DNA of 64,000 nucleotides, taken from Anomaloglossus baeobatrachus. Taxonomy: Eukaryota; Chordata; Amphibia; Anura; Aromobatidae. The notes under the pieces are model-generated. The model saw only the letters and a program-made list of their open reading frames with translations. It did not search any database and was not told the origin of the DNA. The position numbers and the translations under genes are program-made. Location: contig NC_134364.1 in assembly GCF_048569485.1 (NCBI RefSeq), forward strand, positions 128,627,089-128,691,088, given 5' to 3'. Positions 44,350-55,584 of the stretch are shown here, piece by piece. Position 1 is the stretch's first letter. Every line of letters starts with the position of its first letter.

Positions 44350-46580
44350 TCAGCGGTGTATATCACGGGGGGATCCTCCACCCCTTCTCTTCTGGACTTG
44401 TCGCCAGTGCTCTCTTGGTGGTAAGGGTGCAGGGCCCCCCGGGGTTGGCCAATCTGGCAGGCTGATCATAGGCAGTTCAAAAGTCCCTAGGAAGTTGGGG
44501 AGGTCTCCCAAGGACCGGAAGACCGCCGACTTCCCATTTTTCTTTGCTGTGAGTTGGAACGGATATCCCCAGCGATAAGGAACATCCTTATCTTTGAGGG
44601 ATTGGAGTAGTGGTCTTAAGGCCCTGCGTAGTTGCAGTGTCCTCCGTGCTAGGTCTGGTAGGACAATCAGAGGTGTCCCTTTATATGTACCCGCTCCTTT
44701 CTCTCTGCATCTTTGTAGTATGGCCTCCTTTTCTTTATAGAAGTGGACCCGACATATCACATCTCTTGGTCTGGCCGGATCAGGAGATTTGGGGCCTAGG
44801 GATCTGTGGATGCGGTCCAGTTCTATGCGTTGTTCTGGGTCGCGTTGGAGGAGACGGGTAAAGAATTTTTGTGCCCATTCATCCAGCTGTGGTGGTGCCA
44901 CTGCTTCTGTGAGGCCTCTAATTCTTAAGTTATTACGGCGATGTCTGTTTTCAATATCGTCTAAGTGGGTCAGAATGTCCTGTATCTGGGCCGTGTGCTC
45001 TGATAGGACTTGTTGATGTGATTCTATATGGGAAAATACCTGTTCCTGCACCTCTTCTGTAGCTGCTACACGCTGGCCAATTTGTTTGATTTCTGATTGT
45101 ATAGAGGCCATGTCTTGCTTATGGGATTCCCTCAGTTTCCCCAGCAAAGAGTCCATTTCCTGCCTGGTTGGAATTGATCTGATATGTGCTTTCCAATCCC
45201 AATCTTCTTCTTGCTCCTGTGTCTGGTCTGATTTATTCTTCTCTCCCTTGTTTCTGCGGGTGGAGGTGTTGGAGGGGGGGGATCTTTGTTCTTTAGGTGA
45301 TGTGTGCTGTTGTTGTGGTATTACAGGCTCCTCTCCGGGTGTCACAGATCTGCTTCCCATGGCTGCTGGGGTCTGCTGTATCACAGAGCTGGGGCCCTGC
45401 TCTGCCTGCAGTTTATCTGGCAGTCGCTTTTGTGGCTGGGACAGGGGGTTTTCAACACTCCCTTCTGTAGTGTCCTGCTGTGCCTTATCTATGTTTATGG
45501 CTGAGCTGGCTGCTGTTAGGGTACCTTCACACTTAGCGATGCAGCAGCGATCCGACCAGCGATCTGACCTGGTCAGGATCGCTGCTGCATCGCTACATGG
45601 TCGCTGGTGAGCTGTCAAACAGGCAGATCTCACCAGCGACCAGTGAACAGCCCCCAGCCAGCAGCGACGTGCAAGCGACGCTGCGCTTGCACGGAGCTGC
45701 CGTCTGGAAGCTGCGGAGACTGGTAACTAAGGTAAACATCGGGTATGGTTACCCGATGTTTACATTAGTTACCAGCGCACAGCTGTGTGTGCAGGGAGCA
45801 GGGAGCCGCGCACACTGAGCGCTGGCTCCTTGCTCTCCTACCATAGCTACAGTACACATCGGGTTAATTAACCCGATGTGTAATGCAGCTACATGTGCAG
45901 AGAGCAGGGAGCCGCGCACACTGCTTAGCGCTGGCTCCTTGCTCTCCTAGCTGCTGTACACATCGGGTTAATTAACCCGATGTGTACAGCAGCTACATGT
46001 GCAGAGAGCCGGAGCCGGCAGCACAGGCAGCGTGAGAGCTGCAGATGCTGGTAACTAAGGTAAATATCGGGTAACCACCTTGGTTACCCGATGTTTATCT
46101 TGGATACAGCTTACCTCAGCTGTCAGACGCCGGCTCCTGCTCCCTGCTCGCTTCATTTGTCGCTCTCTTGCTGTCACACACAGCGATCTGTGTGTCACAG
46201 CAGGAGAGCGGCTTTGAAGAAAACGAACCAGGGCTGTGTGTAACGAGCAGCGATCTCGCAGCAGGGGCCAGATCGCTGCTCAGTGTCACACACAGCGAGA
46301 TCGCTAATGAGGTCACTGCTGCGTCACAAAAACCGTGACTCAGCAGCGATCTCGGCAGCGAGCTCGCTGTGTGTGAAGCACCCCTTATGTGAGGAGACAG
46401 TGAGGTCGCTCCTCTGCATGTTTGCTCAGCGTTATCTCCTGCCTCAGTGTCTGCCGGCGCCATGTTGGAGAGAGCAGAGGTATCAGGCTGGGAGGCTGAG
46501 GTCCCGAAAAAGCGGGTGATATCTGTACCTTCCCCCTCTGGAGTCTGTACACTCGTCCCCCGTCCTCTCCTGCGTGCCAT
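44350..46580 (-). CDS. L1 ORF1 (RNA-binding protein), split by MITE M3
   Basis: The N-terminus is at 46580 (MARRRGRGTSVQTPEGEG) and runs to the MITE. The rest, 45518-44350, has a coiled coil (heptads around SIQSEIKQIGQRVAATEEVQ and EHTAQIQDILTHLDDIENR). The L1 RNA-binding domain follows (RRNNLRIRGL, DRIHRSLGPK, RDVICRVHFYKEKEAIL), then the C-terminal domain. Removing the MITE and one copy of its TTA (869 bp) leaves the two parts in the same frame, so ORF1 was intact when the MITE arrived. ORF1p trimerises and coats the L1 RNA. Confidence 0.88.
45519..46384. mobile_element. Harbinger-like MITE M3 inside L1 ORF1
   Basis: TTA duplications lie at 45516-45518 and 46385-46387. The ends are GGGTACCTTCACACTTAGCG and CGCTGTGTGTGAAGCACCCC. 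The interior has palindromes (ACATCGGGTTAATTAACC type) and a block of about 100 bp present twice (near 45785-45900 and 45890-46010). Confidence 0.85.
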
Positions 46581-46788
46581 TACTGATCCTGGACCCGGTG
46601 AGTGCCTTTGAAGTGTGAGAATTCACCGCTGGTATGTGGGAGCTCCTTCTTACAGCATCTCAGTGTGCCATCGGCTAGCTCCGCCCCCCGAATGTTTAGT
46701 ATTTTAATAAGTTTAAATAAAAGTGTTTTTATGTATACTAATTGAGGTAGCTTTTGAGGTTAAATATTTGATATACTACCTTTAGGGT

Positions 46789-47767
46789 AGTATACATAGG
46801 GGCAGTATTATAGTAGTTATATTCCTGTACATAGGGGCAGTATTATAGTAGTTATATTCCTGTACATAGGGGCAGTATTATAGTAGTTATATTCCTGTAC
46901 ATAGGGGCAGTATTATAGTAGTTATATTCTTATACATAGGAGCAGTATTATAGTAGTTATATTCTTGTACATAGGGGGCAGTATTATAGTAGTTATATTC
47001 TTGTACATAGGGGGCAGTATTATAGTAGTTATATTCTTATACATAGGAGCAGTATTATAGTAGTTATATTCTTGTACATAGGGGGCAGTATTATAGTAGT
47101 TATATTCTTGTACATAGGGAGCAGTATTATAGTAGTTATATTCTTGTACATAGGGGGCAGTATTATAGTAGTTATATTCTTGTACATAGGGGCAGTATTA
47201 TAGTAGATATATTCTTGTACATAGGGGTCAGTATTATAGTAGATATATTCTTATACATAGGGGCAGTATTATAGCAGTTATATTCTTGTACATAGGGGGC
47301 AGTATTATAGTAGTTATATTCTTGTACATAGGAGCAATATTATAGTAGTTATATTCTTGTCCATAGGGGCAGTATTATAGTAGTTATATTCTTGTACATA
47401 GGGGGCAGTATTATAGTAGATATATTCTTGTACATAGGGTCAGTATTATAGTAGTTATATTCCTGTACATAGGGGCAGTATTATAGTAGTTATATTCTTG
47501 TACATAGGAGCAGTATTATAGTAGTTATATTCTTGTACATAGGGGGCAATATTATAGTAGTTATATTCTTGTACATAGGGGCAGTATTATAGTAGTTATA
47601 TTCTTGTACATAGGGGGGCAGTATTATAGTAGTTATATTCTTGTACATAGGGGCAGTATTATAGTAGTTATATTCTTGTACATAGGGGGCAATATTATAG
47701 TAGTTATATTCTTGTACATAATGGCGGTACTATAATAGTTATATTCTTGTACATAAGAGCAGTAATA
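46789..47767. repeat. 35-bp satellite, about 27 units
   Basis: The unit is GTACATAGGGGCAGTATTAT followed by AGTAGTTATATTCTT, 35-36 bp, with variants differing by single bases or an extra G. It runs for about 980 bp and stops about 33 bp beyond the donor of S100A16-like exon 2. Units are AT-rich and show no spacer/repeat alternation. Confidence 0.95.
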
Positions 47768-47800
47768 TCAGCATTACCATGGTATGTGCTTGTTACTCAC

Positions 47801-47973
47801 AGTGAGGACATTAGACAACTCCTGCTTCAGGATCTCCCAGAACTCCTTCTTGTTCATCTTGTCATGTTTCCTTCCTTTCTTGGTATACTCGTAATATTTA
47901 TGGACCAAAGTCTCAATAGCGGATTCTAGTTCGCTGTAGCCGGACGCCATCAGTGCACAGGGCTGAGTTCCTA
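47801..47973 (-). CDS. S100A16: S100A16-like, first coding exon
   Basis: The acceptor CTCTACCAG is near 47974 and the ATG at 47950-47948. It encodes exactly 50 codons (MASGYSELESAIETLVHKYY...FWEILKQELSNVLT) and ends in phase 0 at the donor ACT|GTGAGT. The coding length and phase equal those of the S100A13-like exon at 8375-8524, as expected of S100 paralogues. YSELESAIETLV and the YKYxxKxxxxxxKMxKxxF pattern fit S100A16 best. The N-terminal EF-hand is the S100-type long loop. S100A14 and A11 are less likely on the second EF-hand. The protein is probably a cytosolic calcium-binding dimer. Confidence 0.88.
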
Positions 47974-48352
47974 CTGGTAGAGCAGTTTGTTAGTCTGCGA
48001 CGGCCCGGGAGATGGGCAAGTTCTGTATTACATATAGGGGTTAATTTAATATAATAGATTTTATCTGTTTAATCCCCAGAGATGTATAATCATCATGGAG
48101 AAACAGACGATGACATTGGTATTATTTATAACCTGACCGACTTGTAACACAAATTAAGAAAACAGGTGTTGCTGGTCCTGCCTGTGATCTTGTCCATGAG
48201 ATTCAGCTATCACCAATAATCCCCCTTACATAGTACCCCCCGGCTGTCAGCCATTTCCCTCCATATCATATTCTACCTGTCGGTCACATTCCCACAGATC
48301 CCCCTGCCCCAGCAGTACCTGTATAGGGCACACACACATATATATATATTAC

Positions 48353-48405
48353 CTGGATATAACTCCTGGGGTTCGGTCCTCTGGAGCTGGGATCTTTCTG
48401 TTTCC
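48353..48405 (-). other. S100A16: Probable non-coding first exon of the S100A16-like gene
   Basis: It ends at a donor-like CCAG|GTAATA at 48353/48352. A TATA-like AATAAAAAG sits about 30 bases upstream of the assumed start. S100 genes usually have a short untranslated first exon, and this would leave a small intron of about 380 bp before exon 2. The start position is inferred from the TATA-like box only. Confidence 0.45.
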
Positions 48406-48421
48406 TTCATCCTGGCTTCTT

Positions 48422-48431
48422 CTTTTTATTC
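48422..48431 (-). promoter_or_regulatory. TATA-like box of the S100A16-like gene
   Basis: GAATAAAAAG on the minus strand, followed about 30 bases later by the putative leader exon. Inferred from position. Confidence 0.4.
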
Positions 48432-48811
48432 ACCCTCAGGTTCCTCCCGGGTGCTCCCATTGCTTATTAGTCCAAAGCTCAGCCCAGAGCACGGAAGTTT
48501 GGGAGTAAAGTGTGTCCTCCCTCACCATGTGCGTTGGTGTATACAGATGTAGCAGAGCTGTGTATTACCTGTGGTGTTATATAGGGCAGCAGGTAATGAC
48601 TACAACATTGTCTGTACCCGGAGATTGATCGTGGCATACAGTGCAAGTGTTAGGCTATGTCTTTGTTTTACAACTCCTGATATTCTTATTAAATGGAGGC
48701 TCTTTGAGGTGGCTATCAGAGGCCCACATACAGTACTAATGGTATTATCCAAAAAAAAACATAGAAAGTGATTTATTTATTTTTTAATTAAACAAAAAAA
48801 ATCCCCTAAGG

Positions 48812-49455
48812 CAGGAGTGGGGAACCCATGGCTCGCGAGACAGATGTGGCTCTTTTGCGCCGCATCAGGCTCACAGACAAATCTTCCGGCTTGTAAGACG
48901 CACTTTTTTTTCCCTCTAAACTGGGGAAAAATCATCAAACATTCATCTTACAAACTGCATATTGCTTACCGGGGCAGCAGTGGTGGCACATGGTCAGCGA
49001 TACTGCGGGCTCGTGGGGTGTCATGGCGGTCGGCGCCATTGATCTATGGGCTGCTTTGAATCTCCCGCAGTTGCCGAGATCGACTTCAAGAAAATGGCCG
49101 CGGAGGCAGCACATATGCGGATAGGACTCCGCGTCCATTTTCTTGAAGTCCATCGCGTTGATCTGCGCACGCACCGCGGTCATTTTCTTGAAGCTGATCT
49201 CGTCAACTGCGGGAGATTCAAAGCAACATGCTGGCAGATGCCCGCTGCTGTGACACTCCACAAGCCTGCAGCAGTATCGCCGACCCTCTGCACACTGACC
49301 CGCCTGAGTTGCGACACCGTGCCTGCAGCATCGCCTACCCTGCCCCCTGGGACCGTCTGAGCTGCTCCCTCCTGGTGAGTACGGCTCTCGGGGAATTACA
49401 ATCTAAAATATGTGGCGTTCATGGCTCTCTCAGCCAAAAAGGTTCTTGACCCCTG
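48812..49455. mobile_element. hAT-like non-autonomous element
   Basis: The ends CAGGAGTGGGGAACC and GGTTCTTGACCCCTG are imperfect inverted repeats of the hAT type. The flanks CCCTAAGG (48804-48811) and TTCTAAGC (49456-49463) match at 5 of 8 positions around CTAAG, so the 8-bp duplication has aged. An internal hairpin pairs about 49053-49100 with about 49180-49225 (GATTCAAAGC and GCTTTGAATC ends). No intact transposase. Confidence 0.7.
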
Positions 49456-49463
49456 TTCTAAGC

Positions 49464-50939
49464 TGTCTATATCCTTTAAAAAAATGTCCAAATCTGTAAA
49501 ACCCAATGTTATGATTTGTAACCAGGCTTAATCTGGATTTCTTTTTTCGGCACCTAAAACTGCAAGTAAAAAAGAAGCAACGAGCGTACAGCACTTCAGG
49601 ATTGCCATGTACTTTGCTGCCATAAAGGATAGACATGCAGATATGGGCAACAATGTCTATTGTTTTCTCAAATAGTTTTTAATGATATACAGAAAATATT
49701 ATGAATGTACTACCTCTTCCACATTTTTTTCTTTAGATATGTTGTAATGTACGTCTAAACCACTGGAGGACACAGATAGAAAAGGGCCATATATGGGCCC
49801 GTGTAAGGCCCGTTCCAGCATCCCTGCGTTGTCTTGGCTCCCTCTCCTGATGGGGACGCTGGCTCTCTCACCTTCCCGGCCACCCAGCGGTGGCTGCCCT
49901 GTCCCCGGTCCGTGCTACTGTTTCCCAGGGCCTGTGCACATCGCACAGACCTCCTGTTCAGCTGCGATGCATCAGGTATTTAAGGTACCTTCCCCTTAAG
50001 GGAGGTGCGTGGACAACAAGTTCCATACATTGCTAGTTCTCTGATCCCTTTGTTTTGCTGGTACTGTGCTGTGTGATGATTCCCATCGGTGTTTCAGTGC
50101 ATGACAATATAGTAGAAAATTATTTCTGGCACACATATGAATTGATACAGGATATTGTGATATATATCATGAATATAGAAAAAAAACAAGGAGAAAAATT
50201 GTAGGAAAAATCTGGGACCCAGCTGACCACTTGCCACCATTCATATTGAAGATTTGACATGACACAAGTCAGGTACAGAATATGTTTTTAACTTTAGTAG
50301 GTTAGGGACTGTCTCAGATGGGTGCACCGTGACGAGGTGAGACGGCTTCTTACCTTTTTGCAAAAATGTATATACTAAGTACCCGGTTATTAAGCACTTG
50401 CAATTTATTTATTTATAGTCAGGGTATTTTTCCTACAATTTTTCTCGTTTTTTTTAGTCTTGAGGCTGCAATTCACATGCTTGTAATGTTGCATGTTTAT
50501 TGAACATTTGTTACAGCTCAGTTTTTTGGTGTTTTTTATATCATGAATCTATTCTGCGAAAATCGTCAACCATCAGTATTGTCAATGTTTCAGCTCAGTG
50601 GTGAGCCTTTATCAAGGCAGAATAATCCTGAGGTAGACAATTAAATGTGTATTATGCAGAGATAAGGCACAAACAATAAATGGTGCAGCCAGGGGATGAG
50701 GCAAGGAAAATTAGTGAGACAAGGAGAGATCGTGCTGGAGTCTGGAGAAAGCAGCTTGGTGCAGGGAACAGTGTCCGGTGTATAGGCTGTCCAGTAGCAG
50801 TTGTGGCGGATTTCTCCATTATCTCAGTGCATAACAAGTCTGCTGCTGCTGCAACCATCCACACCGATCGCTTTCACAATATCCGCTGCTGCAAGTATCC
50901 ACGCCGGTTGCTTACACAATATCCGCTGCTGGAAGCATC
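49464..50939. other. Mixed repeat debris
   Basis: No gene. A C/T-rich LTR-like block lies at about 49795-50030 (GGTATTTAAGGTACCTTCC). An inverted repeat lies at about 50181-50213 versus 50426-50458 (core AAAATTGTAGGAAAAA). A decayed Penelope 3' end, with a hammerhead-like TTGATAAAGGC...GCTGAAACATTG, lies on the minus strand near 50587-50627. Boundaries are uncertain. Confidence 0.35.
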
Positions 50940-52053
50940 TGTACCGCCCCGCACTCGGCTGCCGCCGAGCCGCTCGGATCCGGGCTCGCTGGTGGGTGGC
51001 TCAAGTGTCTCCGGACCTGGGGGTCACTTTGTTCTGAAAGGCCGCTGGCGCTACTTAGTGGGGTGTTAGGTAGGTGTACGGCCGTAGCCATGTTTAAGTT
51101 TGTGACGCCACCCACGGGTTGTGGGGAAGGTGGACACCACCGCTGCGGTTATTGGGCACCCGGGGCAGATGGTGATGCAGCAAGGTGTTAACCCCTCTGT
51201 GGGCAGGGATGATGGCCCCGGGACCCGTTGGGTGTCAGTAGCTGGGCGGTGCAGGGCGGTGCGCGGCCGGATGGCACTGTTGTATTCACTGTTATTGACA
51301 CACACAAGTCTCTGGTAAACAAAGTTGATGGTGGTGTCGGTGCCCGCAGCCGGCTGCGTCTGGTCTCCCACCCGGTTAGTGGTCTTGGCCTTTCTCCTGC
51401 ACCGTGTAGTGTATTTGGGCTGCCTGCGCTTCAGCGACGGGAGTCCGCTCCCCGGCTGTATGTATGTCGGGAGAGCCCTTTTGCCCGCAGACGTTGGCCC
51501 GTGGGATTTCTCTGCCTGTGCGGTGGCTTTCTATCCCCCTCGGTGGGCTGTTGTCTTCAGTCGGGACTTGGGTGGGAAAGGACCTATAGTCCAGACCGCA
51601 ATCAGTCAATTAACTCAGTCCAGTCGGTTCTGGACCTCGTGTCAGGGTCTGAGTACCCCCCTGTGTGCTCCGGTTTCCGAGTCGGTTCCCCGGGTCGGTA
51701 CCAGCGGGCCACTACCCTGTCCCGGTCCACCACGGTTCCACCGAGCCGTCTTCCCGCCTCCTGCAGGCTAGGCCACTGTCTGCCTCCTAGCCAAAGGTGC
51801 CCGGGCTCCAACCCCGGCACCTGTCAGACTCCTTCACTCAACTCAACTCCAGACTAATCCGCTGTGTTTCCTGCCTCAGGCCCTCTGAACTCCTCGGTGG
51901 GCGTGGCCAACCACCTGGCTCCGCCCCCTGGTGTGTCCATTAAGCTCTGAGAGAGGTGACTAAGGTTTATAGTTTGGCTGGTGTTACCCAGTGAGGGACT
52001 GGTGTTGTGCGGGGCGCTATCTGTGACTACCTGGCTAGCCCAGGGCATCACAC
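50940..52053 (-). repeat. Probable solo LTR
   Basis: On the minus strand it runs from TGTGATGCCCTGGGC at 52053 to about 50940, with TG...CA ends. It shares a block (CGGGGCAGATGGTGATGCAG) with the LTR of element D, so the two families are related. No convincing target duplication. Fossil. Confidence 0.45.
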
Positions 52054-52059
52054 ATTCAC

Positions 52060-55000
52060 GTCGGCCGCTGTTACTGCATCCTTCCTTTTATTCCCGCCAA
52101 ATCCTCGACATCGGCTACAGCTTCTACAACCAGAGACTGTTTGTAGCCGTGGCGCCAGTTGCCGGAGGTACTGTTGATCCCCTGGGGCTCCTCTCTGTCG
52201 GCTACCTACCAGCATGTGTACCTATCGCTATCTCTAGTGACGACTCGGTAGCCAATCCAGTTTGCTCCTCAAGGCCAGTGATCGGTACCTTCAGTCCAGT
52301 CCAGTCCACTTACCCTGTGCTCGCCCGGCAAGCATTATAGTATGCCCATGTGATCGATCCCACTGGCCCCAGTTCAGCTCAATTCACCGGCCTACAGCAA
52401 GAGGTGGTTTGGCAACGTAAACCATAGGACTTGATGCTGATTCATCTTCGGTCACTGGACACCCGCTTTCAAGCCATGTCTCTCTTGAACGTGATACCGG
52501 CTGCTTTTCCTACTCCAGCAACAAATCCGGCTCCAAGTTCCGGTCTTTATCTGAAGTTCCCTCAATAATTTAAAGGTGATCCCCAATTATGCAAAGGCTT
52601 CATAAGCCAGTGCTCCTTGCCCTTCGGGCTGCTGTCACATCTGTTCTCCTCAGATTGAACCAAGGTGGCCTTTATGATGTCGCACCTGAGTGGCGAAACT
52701 CTTGCTTGGATCAACCCACTGTAGGAGAGAAACAATCCAATCATGCAGAACCTGGTAGTCTTCTTGAAACATTCCATAAGGTGTTCGACAAGCCGGGTTG
52801 AGTTTCTTCGGCCACATCCTTGCTGGTCAGACTCCACCAAGGGAGTCTCACCATAGGCCAATATGCTGTCCGGTTCCGCACCCTGACCTCCGATTTAGGC
52901 TGGAATTATGAAGGACAGGTGGCTTTATTCTGGGAAGGATTGTCTGGAAAAATAAAGGCAAGCTGATGGGTCGGGATGTGCCACCTTCTTTGGACGACCT
53001 TGTATCTCTGGCTATCCACATCGACCTACAGTTCTAAGAACGATCCAGAGATGAACTGGGAGAATCGTCTCTATACCAAATTCGAGAAATGTCTGTTTTA
53101 GCAGTCTTCCTTGCCTTTCCTAGGCTACATAACCTCGGACACCGACTTGTGGATGGATCTGGACAAGGTATTGGCCAATTAATATCGGCATTTCATTACG
53201 CAATTCTCATCTTGGATTCTCCCTATCTCGGCTCTGATCCACAAGGGGGAAAATTCAAAGGTGTTGACCCACAGAAGCAGAGGATGCATTGGTCGCCCTC
53301 AAGCAGGCCTTCTCTTCAGCTCCAGTGATGCATAGGCTGGAGACTAGCAAGCAGTTTATCCTGGAAGTAAATGCTTCATCCTCCGGTGCCGGTGCAGTGC
53401 TCAAACAGAAGTCTGCTGCAGGTAAGACAGTAACTTGTGGATTCTTTTCCAGGACCTTCTCTCCTGCCGAGTGCAACTACTTGATTGGTGACCAAGAACT
53501 ATTGGCTATCAAGATGGTCTGGAGGAATAGCGATCTCTGCTAGAGGGAGCGGTGCATCCAGTCATCATCCACATTGACCACAACAACTTGGCCTACCTAA
53601 AGTCGTCTCAGAGTGTAATGCTCACGGCTAGTGTAGGGGCAGTGAGAGGGATTAGTGAACCCACTGGGCCACAGGGGGGTCCCGGGCATACCATTTAGTG
53701 GGAGGGGCTTGACTAAGCGCCCACCGTGAGGCAGACACAATGTACCACTCCCACGGCAGTGACTGGGACTGTGGCAGCTAGCCCCCAGGACAGGTGATGG
53801 ACTCAAGTGTAGACACAGTTACAGGTGGGTACAGACAGGTATGGTGGGCATGGCAAGTACAGGCAGGTATGGGAAGGCAGACTTAGGTATAGGTGATGCA
53901 CACAGGAGTACTGGGATCTTACAACTAGCTAGCATACTGGTATACTGACTAACTGAATGTGTTGCACAGGCACCTCCCCTAATGGGATGGTGCCTTAATA
54001 CATAGACTGAGATGCTTTTCCTTGAAATGGAACACCGGTCCTTTAAGACAAGGGCCGCTTATGTGGACTCCTGGGAACCCTGTGGAGTATGTACACGGCC
54101 CAGGAGGGAGGGAAGGAGGCAGCAGCACACATGGATGGCCGAGGAAGTGCAGGGGGGGACGCGACCCAGCCGGGGCAGTAAGTTGGCATCTCTGTGGAGG
54201 CACCGGCGCTACACAGAGATTGAACCGCACCAAGCCCAGTGATCATTGTTCTTTGCAAGCTTTGACTTCAATTTGCACTACCGCCTGGCCGAAAAGAGCG
54301 TTAAGGCCGATGCTCTGTTTTGGTCGTTTCTATCAGCCGACCAAGAGAAGCCTCAGCATATTGTTGAGCCTTCCAGGAGGCTGTCGGTGGCTCCTATAGA
54401 CTTGTCTCAAGTTCCTCCTGTAAGGCATTCATTGCTGAAGCAGACAAGAGGCAAATTGTTCAGTAGGGTCACTCCTCCAAGCTGGTCGGCCACACTGGAC
54501 AGAAGTCCCTTCAGCTGATTTCTTGGCATTATTGGTGGTCAATGCTACGATAAGATGTCCTAGAGTTTGTTTCGGCCTGTCCTTCTTTTGGCAGCAACCA
54601 AACAACAAAGAAGCTTCCTGATGGATGACTGCTTCATCTACCGGTGCCATCGGTTGCAGCACTATGTGGGTGGTAGTAGACGACAGGTTTTCAAAGATAG
54701 CCCATTTCACACCACTGACTGGGTTTCCCTCTGCACCAGTCATCGCTAAGCACTTCATCCAGTACATCTTCAGGCTGCATGGTCTACGGAGGTGCTCAAT
54801 TTACCTCTCAGTTCTGGAGGGCCACTTGCAAGCTACTGGATGCCACCTTGGACTTCTCGTCAGCCGACCAACCGCAGTCCAGCGGCCAAGTAGAGCAGGT
54901 GAATCAGATCCTGACAAGCTTCCTGCGGTACTTAGCCAACGAGCACCATAGCGACTGGGTCAAGTTCCATCCTTGGGCGGAATTCTTATATCGCAATCAC

Positions 55001-55580
55001 TCTAGTGAATCCTCCACCATGTCGCCATTTCACATAGTGTATGGACAGCGACACAAAATCTTGTTCCCAATGGCGCTCACATAGGGCAATCCTGCAGCCA
55101 ATGCTCTGGTCAAGACTTTGTCCCAAGTCCGGGCGGTGACCAAGTCCTCCCTGGAGCAGTCCTCCATCTGTATGAAGAGGCATGCTGACAAGAGACGCAA
55201 TGGTTCTCATTAGTTCCAGTCAGGAGACAAGGTATGGCTTTCTTCTAGATACGTCCGCCACAAGTTGCCATTTTAAAAGTTGGGTCCCTGCTTTATTAGT
55301 CCCTGCGAGGTGCTCCAGTGGATTAACGAGGTATCCTCCAAGCCAAAGCTCCCGGCTTCCTTACAAATTCCCAAATCATTCCATGTGTTCCTCCTTAAAC
55401 CGTCATCCTGAGTCGTTACTACATGGATCCAGGTAACTCTCCTACTCCGGTCAGTGATGAAGACACCTTTGCGGTAAAAGCCATTCTCGTTGTGAAAAGG
55501 TTGCGAGGTTACACCTACTTCTTGATGAACTGGCAGGGGTTTAGCCCTGAGGAGAGGTCGATCTTGTGTATCCTAGATAG
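52060..55580 (+). mobile_element. Decayed chromovirus E, with a solo LTR inside
   Basis: An old relative of chromovirus B. LTR or leader-like sequence (52060-52340) is followed by gag (about 52350-53040), parts of RT and RNase H (53080-53610 and 54240-54500), integrase (about 54600-55080) and a chromodomain-like end (about 55430-55560). Large parts are missing and it has a dozen or more breaks. The solo LTR at 53614-54213 interrupts the RNase H region, and an RTE LINE relic replaces the 3' end. Confidence 0.8.
53614..54213. repeat. 600-bp solo LTR with CAGAG duplication
   Basis: TGTAATGCTCACGG...CGGCGCTACA, flanked by CAGAG at 53609-53613 and 54214-54218. Host sequence from the chromovirus E RNase H region continues directly across. 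TG...CA ends with a 5-bp duplication and no internal coding region mark it as a solo LTR left by recombination between two LTRs. Confidence 0.88.
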
Positions 55581-55584
55581 GTGG

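Larger units (their letters stand above)
39021..46705 (-). mobile_element. Full-length L1 LINE with MITE M3 in ORF1
   Basis: A 16-bp target duplication GAATGTTTAGTATTTT lies at 39021-39036 and 46690-46705, exact on both sides. The element itself is 39037-46689 on the minus strand. It has a short 5' leader (46581-46689), ORF1, an inter-ORF region of about 950 bp (43401-44349) with a purine-rich plus strand and an 18-A run, ORF2, and a short A-rich 3' end (AATAAAG). Full length and intact duplications make it a recent insertion. It lies in the S100A16-like intron in the gene's own orientation. Confidence 0.95.

Noticed and set aside
46789-47767. Tandem array that might be taken for a CRISPR
   Set aside because: The units are head to tail with no unique spacers, and the context is a vertebrate intron. 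It is a satellite.
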